DNA of 64,000 nucleotides from Calliopum simillimum (Eukaryota; Arthropoda; Insecta; Diptera; Lauxaniidae), in NCBI GenBank assembly GCA_951812925.1, contig OX638368.1, forward strand, positions 159,512,492-159,576,491, written 5' to 3'. The position numbers and the translations under genes are program-made. Shown in pieces: positions 46,765 through 57,003 of the stretch (position 1 is its first letter; each line of letters opens with the position of its first letter). Under the pieces are notes generated by a model. The model was not told the origin of the DNA. It saw only the letters and a list, made by a program, of their open reading frames with translations, and did no database searches.

Positions 46765-47058
46765 ATGGCAGTAAAAAGCAACAAATTATTGTACAAGAAA
46801 AGCAGTAAAATTGTTTGTGAAAAAGTGTTTATTGTTGGTGCAAATCAAATAAATAATGTCTTAAGATCATCAAACTTCAGGAATTTATTTCTGTCCTTGA
46901 AAGACAATATATTTTGTTTAATGTGTAATATTCACTTAGATGGCATGAATCAATCCTTGATAGAAAATGGAAATTATGCAGACTGTTTAAAAATTAAATC
47001 TGGGAGGTGTGCTGTTATTTGCCAAATATTAGAGGATCATCAAGATCTTCACTCATAG
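46765..47058 (+). CDS. Unrecognised 97-residue open frame
   Basis: The ATG at 46765 opens a frame to a stop at 47056-47058 with mixed composition and six Cys residues, including CLMCNIHLDG and KSGRCAVICQ. I do not recognise a family. It has no signal peptide or membrane segment. No promoter, splice site or poly(A) signal could be tied to it, and the surroundings are repeat-rich. It may be a chance frame or a fragment of an unknown element. Confidence 0.15.
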   Translation: MAVKSNKLLYKKSSKIVCEKVFIVGANQINNVLRSSNFRNLFLSLKDNIFCLMCNIHLDGMNQSLIENGNYADCLKIKSGRCAVICQILEDHQDLHS

Positions 47059-47389
47059 GTGTCAGGAGCGGTATAAAAGTTTCGGTACGATAACGACGGA
47101 AGTTGGAGGTGGGAAAAGATAGGTTTTAGGGTCAGAAAACGGAAAATACCGACCCCCAAATCATAGCTGTTCATCTAGACAAATGGTCCTCGATTATTGA
47201 AATTTTTCCGATTTATAAGGAAACATCATGTATACATATCACGGCGGTGGAATTGATCGTTCGACCTAAAAGTGCGTGCTCAGTTGAAATTCTTATAGAA
47301 AGTTTTTCTTTGTTGTTTGTTTGTTTTGAAAATTGTACTAAAATTTCCATATAAATCAAAAAAATCGTAAAAAATTAAACCAACAAATA
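47059..47389. other. Unassigned stretch
   Basis: No recognisable feature. Confidence 0.4.
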
Positions 47390-47951
47390 ACTAGTAAGGG
47401 TCTTGTCCGAGTGCGTCTAGTTTTAGCTAGAATTTGCGTTTATAGTCTTTAGTATTTGAGTGAAATTTGGTTGGATTATCTCAAGAAACGTTTTCAGTAA
47501 AGCGTTTTGAAGCTTTTGCTTATATAGGAGGTGCCACGCCCCCTTTTCCGATTTCACCCAATTTTTGTTAAAAGCTTTCATTTATAATTTTTTGCGACTG
47601 AGTCAAATTTGGTTCTAATATCTCAAAAAATGCTTTCAGTATTGCGTTTTGAAGCTATTGCTTATATAGGAGGTGCCACGCCCTCTTGTTCAAATTCGCT
47701 CAGTTTTTTCTCGCACGAGCTAACTTTAACGACGTAGGCAGTGTTCCAAATTCCATTGAATTATCTTGCTCAGTTTTCCCAAAAATTCTATTTCAACACA
47801 GCCAGCCACCCAGCCATACAGACGGACATGGCTATATAGACTCAGGAGGTGAAGCTGATCAAGAATATATATACTTTTCTATATCTGCCACGCCTCCTTA
47901 TCTGCGTTACAAACGGAAGAACAAAGTGAATATACCCTGGGTGTAGGGTAT
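47390..47951 (+). mobile_element. Mini-me-like element with 5' internal deletion
   Basis: It starts ACTAGTAAGGG but jumps straight to TCTTGTCCGAGTGCG, losing the ~75 bases that follow the start in other copies. Monomers with GGAGGTGCCACGCCC follow near 47528 and 47670, then CAGCCAGCCACCCAGCC, the inverted core, and the hairpin ATACCCT-GGGTGT-AGGGTAT at 47932-47951. Confidence 0.8.
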
Positions 47952-48167
47952 AAAAACCGAAATAGTTATTTTAGATGAATATTTTGATACTGAATCCGAA
48001 TCCAAAATTGCACTTACTTGTTAAAAGTGCAAAAAACACCTTTTCGCTATTTTTGAAGTTTTGTAAAAAGATATGAGAGTTTCTGTCCATAAATCTTGAT
48101 TTGGTATTTGAAATAACTAGTTTTGGCCTTCAAAACCCGATTTTTTGTTGATAGTTTAGTCTTAAGA

Positions 48168-48660
48168 CGCTTAAATAAACTTTTCAAAAATCCAACACAA
48201 ATTTTCAGGGTTGCCACCAGCTCATTTTCGAAAATCTTTTATTATTCTTTCTTTTTCGACTAAATTCAAATTTTTGGTTTCAGAAATGCTCAGATAAACT
48301 TTTCTGAAATTGTACAAAAATTTTCAGGGTTGCCAGCCAGTTTTTTTTTCTTGTTAGTTTTGCTTAAACGAAATTTCGGTTCGATTAGTTTTTAACAATT
48401 TAAGAGTTGATAAATTTTTAACGATTTATAAATGCTATTATTTTTCGTGTGTAATTACAATGGCGAACGTAAAAAAAATAAAATTTAAAATAAATTTTCG
48501 AAAACAGCCATCTGGCAACCCTTAAAATTTATGTTGGAATTTTCTTAAGTTATTTAAGCGCTTTTAAATTTTTTAAATTTATTGCTGAAGCGAAATTTTC
48601 AAAATAATGCATATGGCAACCCTGAAAGCTTATGTTCATTTTTTAAAAATGTTTCAGAAG
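48168..48660. repeat. Foldback with four ~48-bp modules around TTTTCAGGGTTGCCA
   Basis: Two forward modules (about 48168-48216 and 48292-48342: AAACTTTTC..AAATT..ACA.AAATTTTCAGGGTTGCCA) face two reverse modules (48513-48561 and 48610-48660: TGGCAACCCT..AA..TTATGTT). The arrangement folds on itself and has no coding content. Confidence 0.6.
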
Positions 48661-48959
48661 TTAAGGTCATCCTATTCTATACCTTCAAGTAACAAAAAGG
48701 CAAACAAAAAATAAGTGAGGACAAAAAAAATTTATGTTTTGGTACATTTTTCGGAGATTTACCCGGCTTCCGGAAATAACGCCATAGGAAATAACGACGT
48801 TTTTTCGTAGGTGCGTCAAACAGCCTACTCAACGATTTTGAGAAAAAAAAAAGTTTAGCATTGCGTTTAAGAGGCCCCAACTCATCTACAGGCGGACTTG
48901 CCTCTTAGAGGGCCAAAAATTGTTTTGCTGATATTTACAGGCCTCGGAAAATCAATGCG
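48661..48959. other. Unassigned stretch
   Basis: No recognisable feature. Confidence 0.4.
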
Positions 48960-49161
48960 AAAGGTCCTAAGTACCATTACGAGGCAAAAGTAGTGTCATA
49001 ATATGAATCGGATGACATTTTGTTAAAACTGATTATAATTGTTTTCTGTTTTCACGAAAAATTTATGTAATGGTGTAGAACTGATGGCATTATATTGAAA
49101 AAATCCAAAAACATTCTATGCATGACATTACTTTTGCCTCGTAAAGGTACTTAGGACCTTT
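48960..49161. mobile_element. MITE with ~40-bp inverted ends
   Basis: AAAGGTCCTAAGTACC then TTACGAGGCAAAAGTAGTGT on the left matches the inverse on the right (ACATTACTTTTGCCTCGTAA then GGTACTTAGGACCTTT). It is 202 bp and non-coding. The inner part (GTCATAATATGAATCGG, GACATTTTGTTAAAAC) is shared with the MITE at 32502-32692. Confidence 0.75.
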
Positions 49162-49932
49162 GGTACGGTCACTCAAAATTCTGCTAGTCTTCGTACAAAC
49201 CAGATGGTGAAATGATCACACCGCACAAACCATCAACTGAAGTGAGTCTGTCGTCAAGCATTGAACTGGACAACCCCCAAGTGACATTAATGGAAATTTG
49301 GTCATCCGAAAACATTGTGGATACGATCACTGGAACAAAAATGCCTAAATCGGCGCAATAGCTGAGAGAATTGAAGCTATCGCCAAGCAGAATATAGGTA
49401 TTTTCCGGAGCACCGAAAGAAAATCAGGAATTTAAGAGAAATGTCAACTCAAAGATAGCAAAACTGTTGCACAAATAAATACACCGACATCAACGCAAAA
49501 AATTAAGGTATAAAAGGAAGGAAGAATATGCTATAAATTAATGCCTTCCAGATGTGAAACAAAACGGAAAATTTTATAAATAGAAAAATGTGGAACCACA
49601 ATCATAAACATACTAAAATAATGATGGCAATTTTTTAATTTCTTTAACATTTCCTTCTAATCACAATTGATTGCGGTCATAATCAAATTATGGAATGAAA
49701 ATTGCAGTTGGCACGCAAATGACCAACAATCCAGTAAAATGACTGATAAGCCACTCACGCTTTTCTATTCCCTACACACGAACATACAAACATACATATT
49801 AGACTGTTTCAAAAAAAAAAATTATTTTTTTTTTTGAATTTCCACGATTACGCCCAAAAATCTGAGAGAAGGTATCAAAAAACAGAGCTGAGATTTTTTT
49901 TAAATTCATTCATTCATTTAGAGGTGGCGCAA
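49162..49932. other. Unassigned stretch
   Basis: No recognisable gene or repeat. Confidence 0.4.
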
Positions 49933-49937
49933 CGTCG

Positions 49938-50264
49938 CACAGTGGTATTTTAGCGAAAGAAAGCAATTTATCGACCACTAAATTTCAAAAATGTAATGAT
50001 GCAGTTTTATAGAGAAATGTTTCACTAACAAGGCGCCATTAATTTTTTTTAAAAAGACCTATTTTTTCATCGAAAAAAATGAGTCAAAGTCACTTAAAGG
50101 TTATATGTGTAAAACTGATTAAATTTTTCATGCAAATCTGTGGTGCAATCATATAAATTATTTTTGTTACAGACATTTTGAATGCATTTGGTATTTTTTA
50201 ATTAATTTAAAGAAAAAATAATTTAGATTGCATAAGTGGCTCAAAAGATATACGCAAATTAAAA
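49938..50264 (+). mobile_element. Possible single end of a Transib-type element
   Basis: CGTCG (49933-49937) then CACAGTGG matches the left boundary of the Transib-type element at 57123 in both the target pentamer and the heptamer-like tip. No nonamer-like A tract lies at the right spacing, and no partner end was found, so the extent given is arbitrary. Confidence 0.3.
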
Positions 50265-50368
50265 TGGCTCTTTGAAATGCAGCGTTTGCAATTTTCCTCG
50301 AAAAATTGCCAAGTCGGCTCTTTGAATGCAACGTTTGCAATTTTCCTCGAAAAATTGCTAAGTCGGCT
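50265..50368 (+). repeat. Two tandem ~50-bp units
   Basis: CGTTTGCAATTTTCCTCGAA then AAATTGC.AAGTCGGCT appears twice in a row. The unit is 50-51 bases and the copies differ at a few positions, so the duplication is fairly recent. Confidence 0.75.
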
Positions 50369-50437
50369 ACGGCTAGCTACATTCGTCTGCTTACTTACTG
50401 TTTAGTCGGGACCAAAATTTTTAGCTTTCGCTAAATA

Positions 50438-51054
50438 TCAAGATACTAAAAATTTAAAGCGATACCTTTTTGAGTACATATACCATACACCTGCAGACGA
50501 CTTGGCAATAGCAGTCCTGAGGTGCACTTCATTGGTGAGCTGCACCCACGGGGATCGATTATGACGATGACGGCAATGTTGAGTGCCACTTATGGCGTTG
50601 ATAATGCCTTGGAAATGCCTTTGCAAAGCTCTCTTCGAGAAAAGTGCTGCTAGTGTGCTGATCTCGGGCAACAGTGAACCTGCTTCCGTGTGAAACAAAC
50701 TATTTTTGCATTTAAGCAAAATTCTCGAAAACGAAAAGAATACAACTTCCTTTTGAATGAAGCTTTACATTTATTTAAAGAAAACTTGATATATTTAGTT
50801 AACAAAATGTACAAATTAAAATTTATGGTGTTGTTTGCGGTGTGGTTTAACAGCGAGTGAAGAATTTTCCCAACTTGAACTTTAGACTTCATATTGAAAA
50901 AATGTGCTATGCAATTGTCAGCAATCAATATTGAATTCGAGTGAGCGAGACGGCAATACTCTTCAGCGCTAAAAAGCATTCTATATATTTTTGAAGTTTT
51001 GATCATCGTCTGTAACGAGTAATCGAGTGGGTGGGTGGTGTTGCCGTTCGTCAA
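50438..51054 (-). other. Two overlapping open frames without recognisable product
   Basis: The minus-strand frames 50650-51054 (134 codons) and 50438-50719 (93 codons) overlap in different phases. They show no conserved domain; the first is Lys/Asn/Ile-rich with scattered Cys, the second His/Arg-rich in its middle. They are not in repeats I recognise. They could be parts of a host exon or chance frames. Confidence 0.15.
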
Positions 51055-51114
51055 TGAATCAAACTATTATTTCCTTTTATAAGGTCCAAGAATATATAAA
51101 TAAAAATAATACTT

Positions 51115-51620
51115 GTGTATGGAAATGCATTTATTTTTGACTTATTTTCAGAAAAGAAGACTCAAAACCTAGTGGAAAGAGACTTCTTTATTCCAAATCT
51201 TACCAACAAAGATGCGGGTGTTTTTAAAAACTGCGCGGAGTGTACCGTCAAATCTTGCAATAAATATCCAAGTATCTGCTCGAAATTTGGTTTCATTACC
51301 TCACTTCAACTGCAAAATTATGTAAATTCTGCTAACGTGGGATACGCTATGCCCTCTTGTTATACGATCGCCTTGTTTATGCTCAGAGCTTGCATTAACT
51401 ATCCTTAGTGTCTAATAAAATCTAAAAAAACGCTTTCAGTATACCATCTTGAAACTTTTGGTTATATTAGGGGGGACACGCCGTCTCATCCCAGTTCGCC
51501 CTTTTTCTGTTGAGAGCTTGTATATTTACAGTTTTTTAGATTATCTCAAAAGCTCTTCCAGTACAACATTTGTTCTTAGTGTCTGAGTGAATTTCGGTTG
51601 GATTATCTCAAGAAACTAAA
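51115..51620 (+). repeat. ~140-bp monomers of the mini-me-like element, internal fragment
   Basis: Degenerate monomers carry GCTCAGAGCTTGCATTAACT, TCCTTAGTGTCT, AAAAAACGCTTTCAGTATA and TGAATTTCGGTTGGATTATC. The core, minisatellite and hairpin are missing. The 97-codon plus frame over it (51115-51408) is a by-product. Confidence 0.65.
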
Positions 51621-52421
51621 TAAAAATATCTCGAAATGAATTTAATTGAATTTCTAAAAATATAATATGACTGAATATATTTTTTTATTTATTTTCCTTT
51701 TTGACATTTTTGCCAAGTGATGCATACTTTTTACAAATATTTAAGGGATGTTAAAATGTGAACATTTTTGCTCATGCAAACGAGTTACAGAGTACGATTT
51801 TATTTTCGCATCGCATCTGGTTTTCGCATCGCATTGCTTTTCGTATCGCCTTAGATAGTAGCCCCCTGGTTATGATATCTCAAAAATCATACGTGATAGA
51901 GCAATTTTAGCTCCGGATTTGATTTCAGTATTTTTTTTTTTTTTTTTGAACCAGTCTACAGAAATATAGCTTTGTTTCGCATAATTGAAGTGTTTTATTA
52001 CATTCTTTTCAGCTTAACCAATACATGACTCCAACTAGAAAAAACTGAAGTGCCAGCGCCGCAAAAAATTTAATGGCGCTCAAATTCGGTTTCGTCTAGA
52101 CTTATTGAGTACAAATTAGATTAATTTGGTATCACTAGATAAATATCTTAATTATTTCTAATTAGCTTTAAGCGCCTTTTATAATTTACTATTCCCATTG
52201 TATTTTTGTTTTAAAGCGTTTTGTTTTTATGACTTTTTTTTCCACTTTGAGGCCTTGCCACATACTATACAATGTATTAAAAATTTACGATAATTAAAAT
52301 GCCATTTTATTTTTATTTATTTTTTTAAATTAATTCATACTGCGACTTAACAAAAGCACTTTTTTTTTTTGTAACAAAGCAAATAAAATATTCAAATGCT
52401 TTAAAGACTATAAAATGCAAC
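51621..52421. other. Unassigned AT-rich stretch
   Basis: A short phrase near 51880-51930 (ATATCTCAAAAATCATACG then GATAGAGCAATTTTAG) weakly resembles the foldback at 1988-2978. AATAAA-like words on the minus strand near 52310-52335 lie about 90-110 bases beyond the stop of the frame at 52422-52637. Confidence 0.4.
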
Positions 52422-52637
52422 TCAATCCCACATAATTGAACCCAAAACTTTTAACAATTTTTCCAAGGACCAGACATAATCCGGTTGCTGCAGCAATAAT
52501 GAATAAAGCAAATTTTCTGCTATATTTTTCCTTGCCTCTGGCATATTGTCTTCATTCTCATGAAGGGTTTCTTCACTAGCAAACGAAATCGAAAGTATCT
52601 TCAAATCAAAGCATTGAATCTGGTTCATCGAACTCAC
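52422..52637 (-). CDS. Unrecognised ~68-residue open frame, protein-like composition
   Basis: The minus-strand frame has a balanced composition, with acidic EETLHENEDNMPEARKNIAEN followed by an amphipathic-looking LLYSLLLQQPDYVWSLEKLLKVLG. The first ATG lies three codons into the open stretch (MNQIQCFD). I do not know the family. AATAAA words lie downstream on the same strand. No clean splice acceptor precedes it. It could be the last exon of a host gene, but composition is the only support. Confidence 0.25.
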   Translation of the reverse strand: MSSMNQIQCFDLKILSISFASEETLHENEDNMPEARKNIAENLLYSLLLQQPDYVWSLEKLLKVLGSIMWD

Positions 52638-52989
52638 GTCGTCATATTTTTATGAAGTTTTTTTTTTCTTGACAACTGAAGCAAATAATTTGCTTTAAAA
52701 GTATCAAACAGTTTAGAAAAACATTAATATGTACATTAAGATGGGTCTTGATCACATCTAGTAACAACTGATATCTGTTTCTTGATATAATACCTTGTTG
52801 TTTAAAAATTTTTTGGGATAAAAAACACTATTTTGTTTATGGAAGTGTTTTTTGTTTGTTTGCAGAAGAGGGCATGTACCAATGATGTACATATGTATGT
52901 ATTAGAGCGGATCAAATTGTTCGAAACTAAATTTTTTGACCTGGTAACATCCAGTTTCGGATTCTACGTCAAATTTCATGTAAAAAACT
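52638..52989. other. Unassigned stretch
   Basis: No recognisable feature. Confidence 0.4.
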
Positions 52990-54372
52990 CCTAGGGACCA
53001 TATATGTGCGGTGAATTTCGAGGCGCCTTAAAATCGTTTGAAGTTTTGAGTGTTTTTTTCTACTGCGAGATTTTCTTTGAAAATTTAGATCTTCCGAACG
53101 ATTTATTGTAGTACAATGATCTTGGTTTCTTTGGAAAGGTGTTGCTGCGTTTTATCAATTTATGGCTAATTTTTTGAAAAACGTCATCGGGTTCTAAAGT
53201 TATGACCTTCTGAATGAGATGAATTTATACTAAATGTATTAGAAATCACATCTTCTTCGAATAAAAAATTTTAGCTTTTAAATTTTTTTATAGTCCAGTT
53301 CAACTATAGTTTTTTGTCCTCGGTTTTTATATCTATTTATGGTAGAATGAAATCTCCTCATTACGATTCTGGGCTTGTTTTTTTTTTTGTATCATGTCAG
53401 GATCCTGAGTTATTCCCTCCCAAATGTAGAGAAAACACTTTTTTGAGACCTACTTGAAGCTAAATAACTAAAACAGCTTAAAGTAAAATTATTTTTTTTC
53501 ATTTGATACGGATAGCTAAAACTATCACCAAAAGTCCGTACTTTAATCATTTTTACATTTAGTCCTTTCTCTCCAAGTTATAAGCCTTTAATGAAAGGAT
53601 ATCTCTCAATATTATACAGAACCCATTTCCGGACTGAAAAATTTAGAAAGTAAAAATTTTATTATTTTCATCAATAACGTATTTTATTACAAAAATTTTG
53701 AGCCCTCGCGGTCCAAGATCGGATGAAAAATGACCACTCTATTTCGGATTTAGTAAATAAACCTACTAAATTACTTGCTTCTAAATTAGCAGAAAAAATA
53801 TTTCGTTTGTTCATACACTAAATTCAGAATCTGCTTTCATTCAAAAGATCATAACTTTAGAATGGCTAGCCGTATCTTGAAAAGCAGACCTGCGTTGGAA
53901 AAGTATTTTTATGCGCTATAAAGTTACAATTTTTTTTTTTCGAAGAAGATGTGATTTTTAATACACTTTGTATGAAGTTCTCAACTGACTTCATTCAAAA
54001 GTGTCATAGCTTTGGAATGGCTAGTCGTATCTTGATGAATAGACCCTCTTAAGAAAGGTATTTTTATGCACTATAAAAAAATGTAAAAGCTAAAATTTTT
54101 TATTCGAAGAAGATGTGATTTCTAATACATTTAGTATAAATTTTTCATATATCTTCATTCAGAAGGTCATAACTTTAGAACCCGACGACGTTTTTCAAAA
54201 AATTAGCCATAAATTGATAAAACGCAGCCAAAGAAGCCAAGATCATTGTACTACAATAAATCGTTCGGAAGATCTAAATTTTCAAAGACAATCTCGCAGT
54301 AGAAAAAAACACTCAAAACTTCAAACGATTTTAAGGCGCCTCGAAATTCACCGCACATATATGGTCCCTAGG
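52990..54372. mobile_element. Foldback element, ~300-bp arms, tandem modules inside
   Basis: The left arm starts CCTAGGGACCATATATG and runs to about 53290. The right arm (54080-54372) is its inverse and ends ATATATGGTCCCTAGG. Arms share TTAAAATCGTTTGAAG, CAATGATCTTGG and AGAAGATGTGATTT. The right half of the loop has at least two tandem ~165-bp modules (ACTTCATTCAAAAG..ATAACTTTAGAATGGCTAG, near 53830 and 53990) leading into the arm. No coding. The 93-codon frame at 54115-54396 is a by-product. Confidence 0.75.
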
Positions 54373-54608
54373 ATAGAAAAGTATATATATTCTTGATCAG
54401 CGTCACCTCCTGAGTCGATATAGCCATGTCCGTCTGTCTGGCTGGCTGGCTAGACGGTGGCTGTGTGTGTAAATACATTTTTTGGGAAAACTTAGCAAGA
54501 TAATTCAATGAAATTTGGTACACTACCTCCGTCGTTACAGCTAGCCCGTGGGATTAAAAATGAGCGAAATCGGTTAACGGACACGCCTACTGCCCATTCA
54601 AAAAATGA
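54373..54608 (-). repeat. Mini-me-like element, core fragment fused to foldback end
   Basis: Immediately after the foldback end, ATAGAAAAGTATATATATTC then TTGATCAGCGTCACC and CCATGTCCGTCTGTCTGGCT give the mini-me-like core in inverse orientation. It continues to ACGGACACGCCTAC and GCCCATTCAAAAAA. The 3' hairpin and the monomers are missing. Confidence 0.75.
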
Positions 54609-56743
54609 TTTTTTTTATTGTTTTTATATATTTTTTTTGCTTTTTTTTTATTAACATATTTTTTGTTCATTATTATTTTATCTCACTTTTCTATTTTCTT
54701 TACTCTTATTTTGTTTAATTGAATTGAAACTGATTACACAATGATTCCTTGTAAGGCTGTAGAAAGGACAACATGTGTTCGAACCCAGCACGGGTGATTT
54801 TTTTTTTTATATTTTTACTTTATTTTTTTTTTTTAAATTAAAATTTTTTTATTCAACATTTTTTTATTTCACATTTCTATTTTCCTTTCTCTTTTTCATA
54901 TACTTTTGTTTAATCCAGTTTTTTTTTTTGTTCAAATTTTATTGAAAGAACGCTTACCGCCGCTTCACAAATAAGCGCTTCAAAAGGTATTTTGTAGTAA
55001 GGTTGCGTTAAGTTTAAGAGGGCTAACATCCTCGGATATGCAATGTTAAAAAGAAAGAATAGTTCGTACGTAGCGGAAGCGCTTATTGGTGAAAAAGAAT
55101 CACTTCAGAAGGGTTTTTGAAGCACTTCTTTTCCCCTTGGGATAGTTCACACACATACCTATGTGTGTATTAAGAGTTGTTGTTGCTGTCGTCTATGCCA
55201 TCAACTGCATTTTGTTCAATTGACCAAATATTTTGATTTCTTTTGTGTTTGCTACTTCAAGCGATGACTTTATTTTGGATTGTCAGCTTAGATATCTTTT
55301 AAGCAAGAGAGTGCCAACAAAAGTTGAAAGTCAAACACCGAATTTGTGTGTGGCACATAGTGACTTAGTTAGCTGGGAGTAAAAACAGTTAATGTCCTCT
55401 ATAAAAAGTAAAATTCTACTATACTGGAAGTTCAAAATTCTTTCTTTAGCCGTAGTGCAAATTTATTTAGACATTTAAGAACTACATAAATCTCATGCCA
55501 TTATGGAGGCTTATTCCAATGCCAAGAGCCCTAGGTAACTGACTGGCTTCAATATAACTTATCTCATAAACTTTTGCATGTCATAAATTTAACCATATCT
55601 GATAAAAAAAATGTACTTAAATCGTGACCAATTAAAACGTAATTATTCTCATATGCCACTTAATGCCACCACCTTTGGTAGCCAATTTAAGCCGCTTCAA
55701 CAATGAGTTGAGATAGTTTATTGTTGTTGTATTAATGAAAAGTTTTACCCTCGAAAACAGCAACCTTCTGTTTCAAAAGATGCAGCACAGATTTTTCACA
55801 AATATTTTCTTTCGTTTTTTTTTATATTTTTATTTTATGTGTTAAAGTGCTAAATAAACACGTATCTGATGCAGACGGCTTGGAAAAAACACAATTTTGG
55901 TGGTGCACAAGCATAATTTGATAAAAATCAACATTAAACCGTACTGTACAGTGCTGTAAGTAAACAATTAAAAGAAAAAAAAAAAACATGAAAAAAAATG
56001 TAAAAGTAAATACAACATGCAATACGTACATACATATGTATGTCTGATCCTAAACGTTGTTGATACTTTAATGGCGATGTCCTTTTCTGTTTGTAAAACG
56101 TTGAATGATGCTGTTGTACGCGAAAATTGTAGATTCCAGTAACGTAAAAATCACTTAATAATAAAATGCACCATAAAAAAATTTCAAGATTGAACTCTTG
56201 TTTTTTTTTTTCCTTCTTACTTCGATTTTTCTTAGCTTGATAAAAATAGCACAAACTTTTTATTTAACCAATAGATGTTGAGCTTTTTTTAGATTTTTCC
56301 ACTTCGCCTGACAATTGAAACAGTCTGGTAATGAGTTCAAAGCATAGTGGGAAGTTTTAGTGGATTCCTTTTGATAAAAAGCTGGTCTCAATCGAAAATA
56401 AGTTTCATGAAAATGTCCAATAAAACAGTTCACGGAATCTTATTCTAGCTATTTCATAGTTTTGAAATCTGTTCCGAATGAAATCCTAGATGATCACTTT
56501 TTAAAATGATTTCGAAAATCGGTATATTGGAAAAAACACTATAAGCAAACCATAGCAATACATAAGGCAAGATAGCGGATATCTAACAAATATTCCGGAG
56601 TAAAATTCAGTAAAATCCTATGTCGGTCGTATCGACAAAATTTGTTAAAAAGTCTAAATCGCTTTTTACGCCCACATAACAGGTCCTAAAATTCTGAAAA
56701 ATTCAAGCAAATTCCTTGACAAAAAATAAAACGATGGTTTTTT
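54609..56743. other. Unassigned stretch; one Pol III B-box-like site
   Basis: A tRNA-like B box (TGTTCGAACCC at 54776-54786) is followed by AGCACGGGTGA and a T11 run, similar in layout to 43117-43155. It may be a SINE or tRNA remnant. Otherwise there are poly-T tracts and no gene. Confidence 0.35.
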
Positions 56744-56866
56744 AATTTAAGCCCCCTATGTCGAGCGAAAAGCGAAAAACTCTAAATTTCACATTCCGCC
56801 AAAAATCACGTTTTTTACCGAAAACTTAGCGTTTTTCGTTTTTTACTCTGCATGGGGGGCTTAAAT
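56744..56866. repeat. Short inverted-repeat element
   Basis: AATTTAAGCCCCCTATG with GCGAAAAGCGAAAAAC on the left, and the inverse CATGGGGGGCTTAAAT with GCGTTTTTCGTTTTTT on the right. It is 123 bp with ~45-bp arms. Confidence 0.65.
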
Positions 56867-57003
56867 CAAAAAAAAAAAAAAAAACATCGAATTTTGTTCA
56901 CCTATTGGGAATTTAATTTTATACGTCTAGGAATATATTCCATCTCATTTAGTTACTGAACATTAACAAAAAAAATGTTCTTAAAACCTGGGACATATTA
57001 GAG

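Noticed and set aside
55822..56254. Minus-strand hydrophobic frames
   Set aside because: They are Phe/Leu-rich readings of A/T tracts and overlap each other in different phases.
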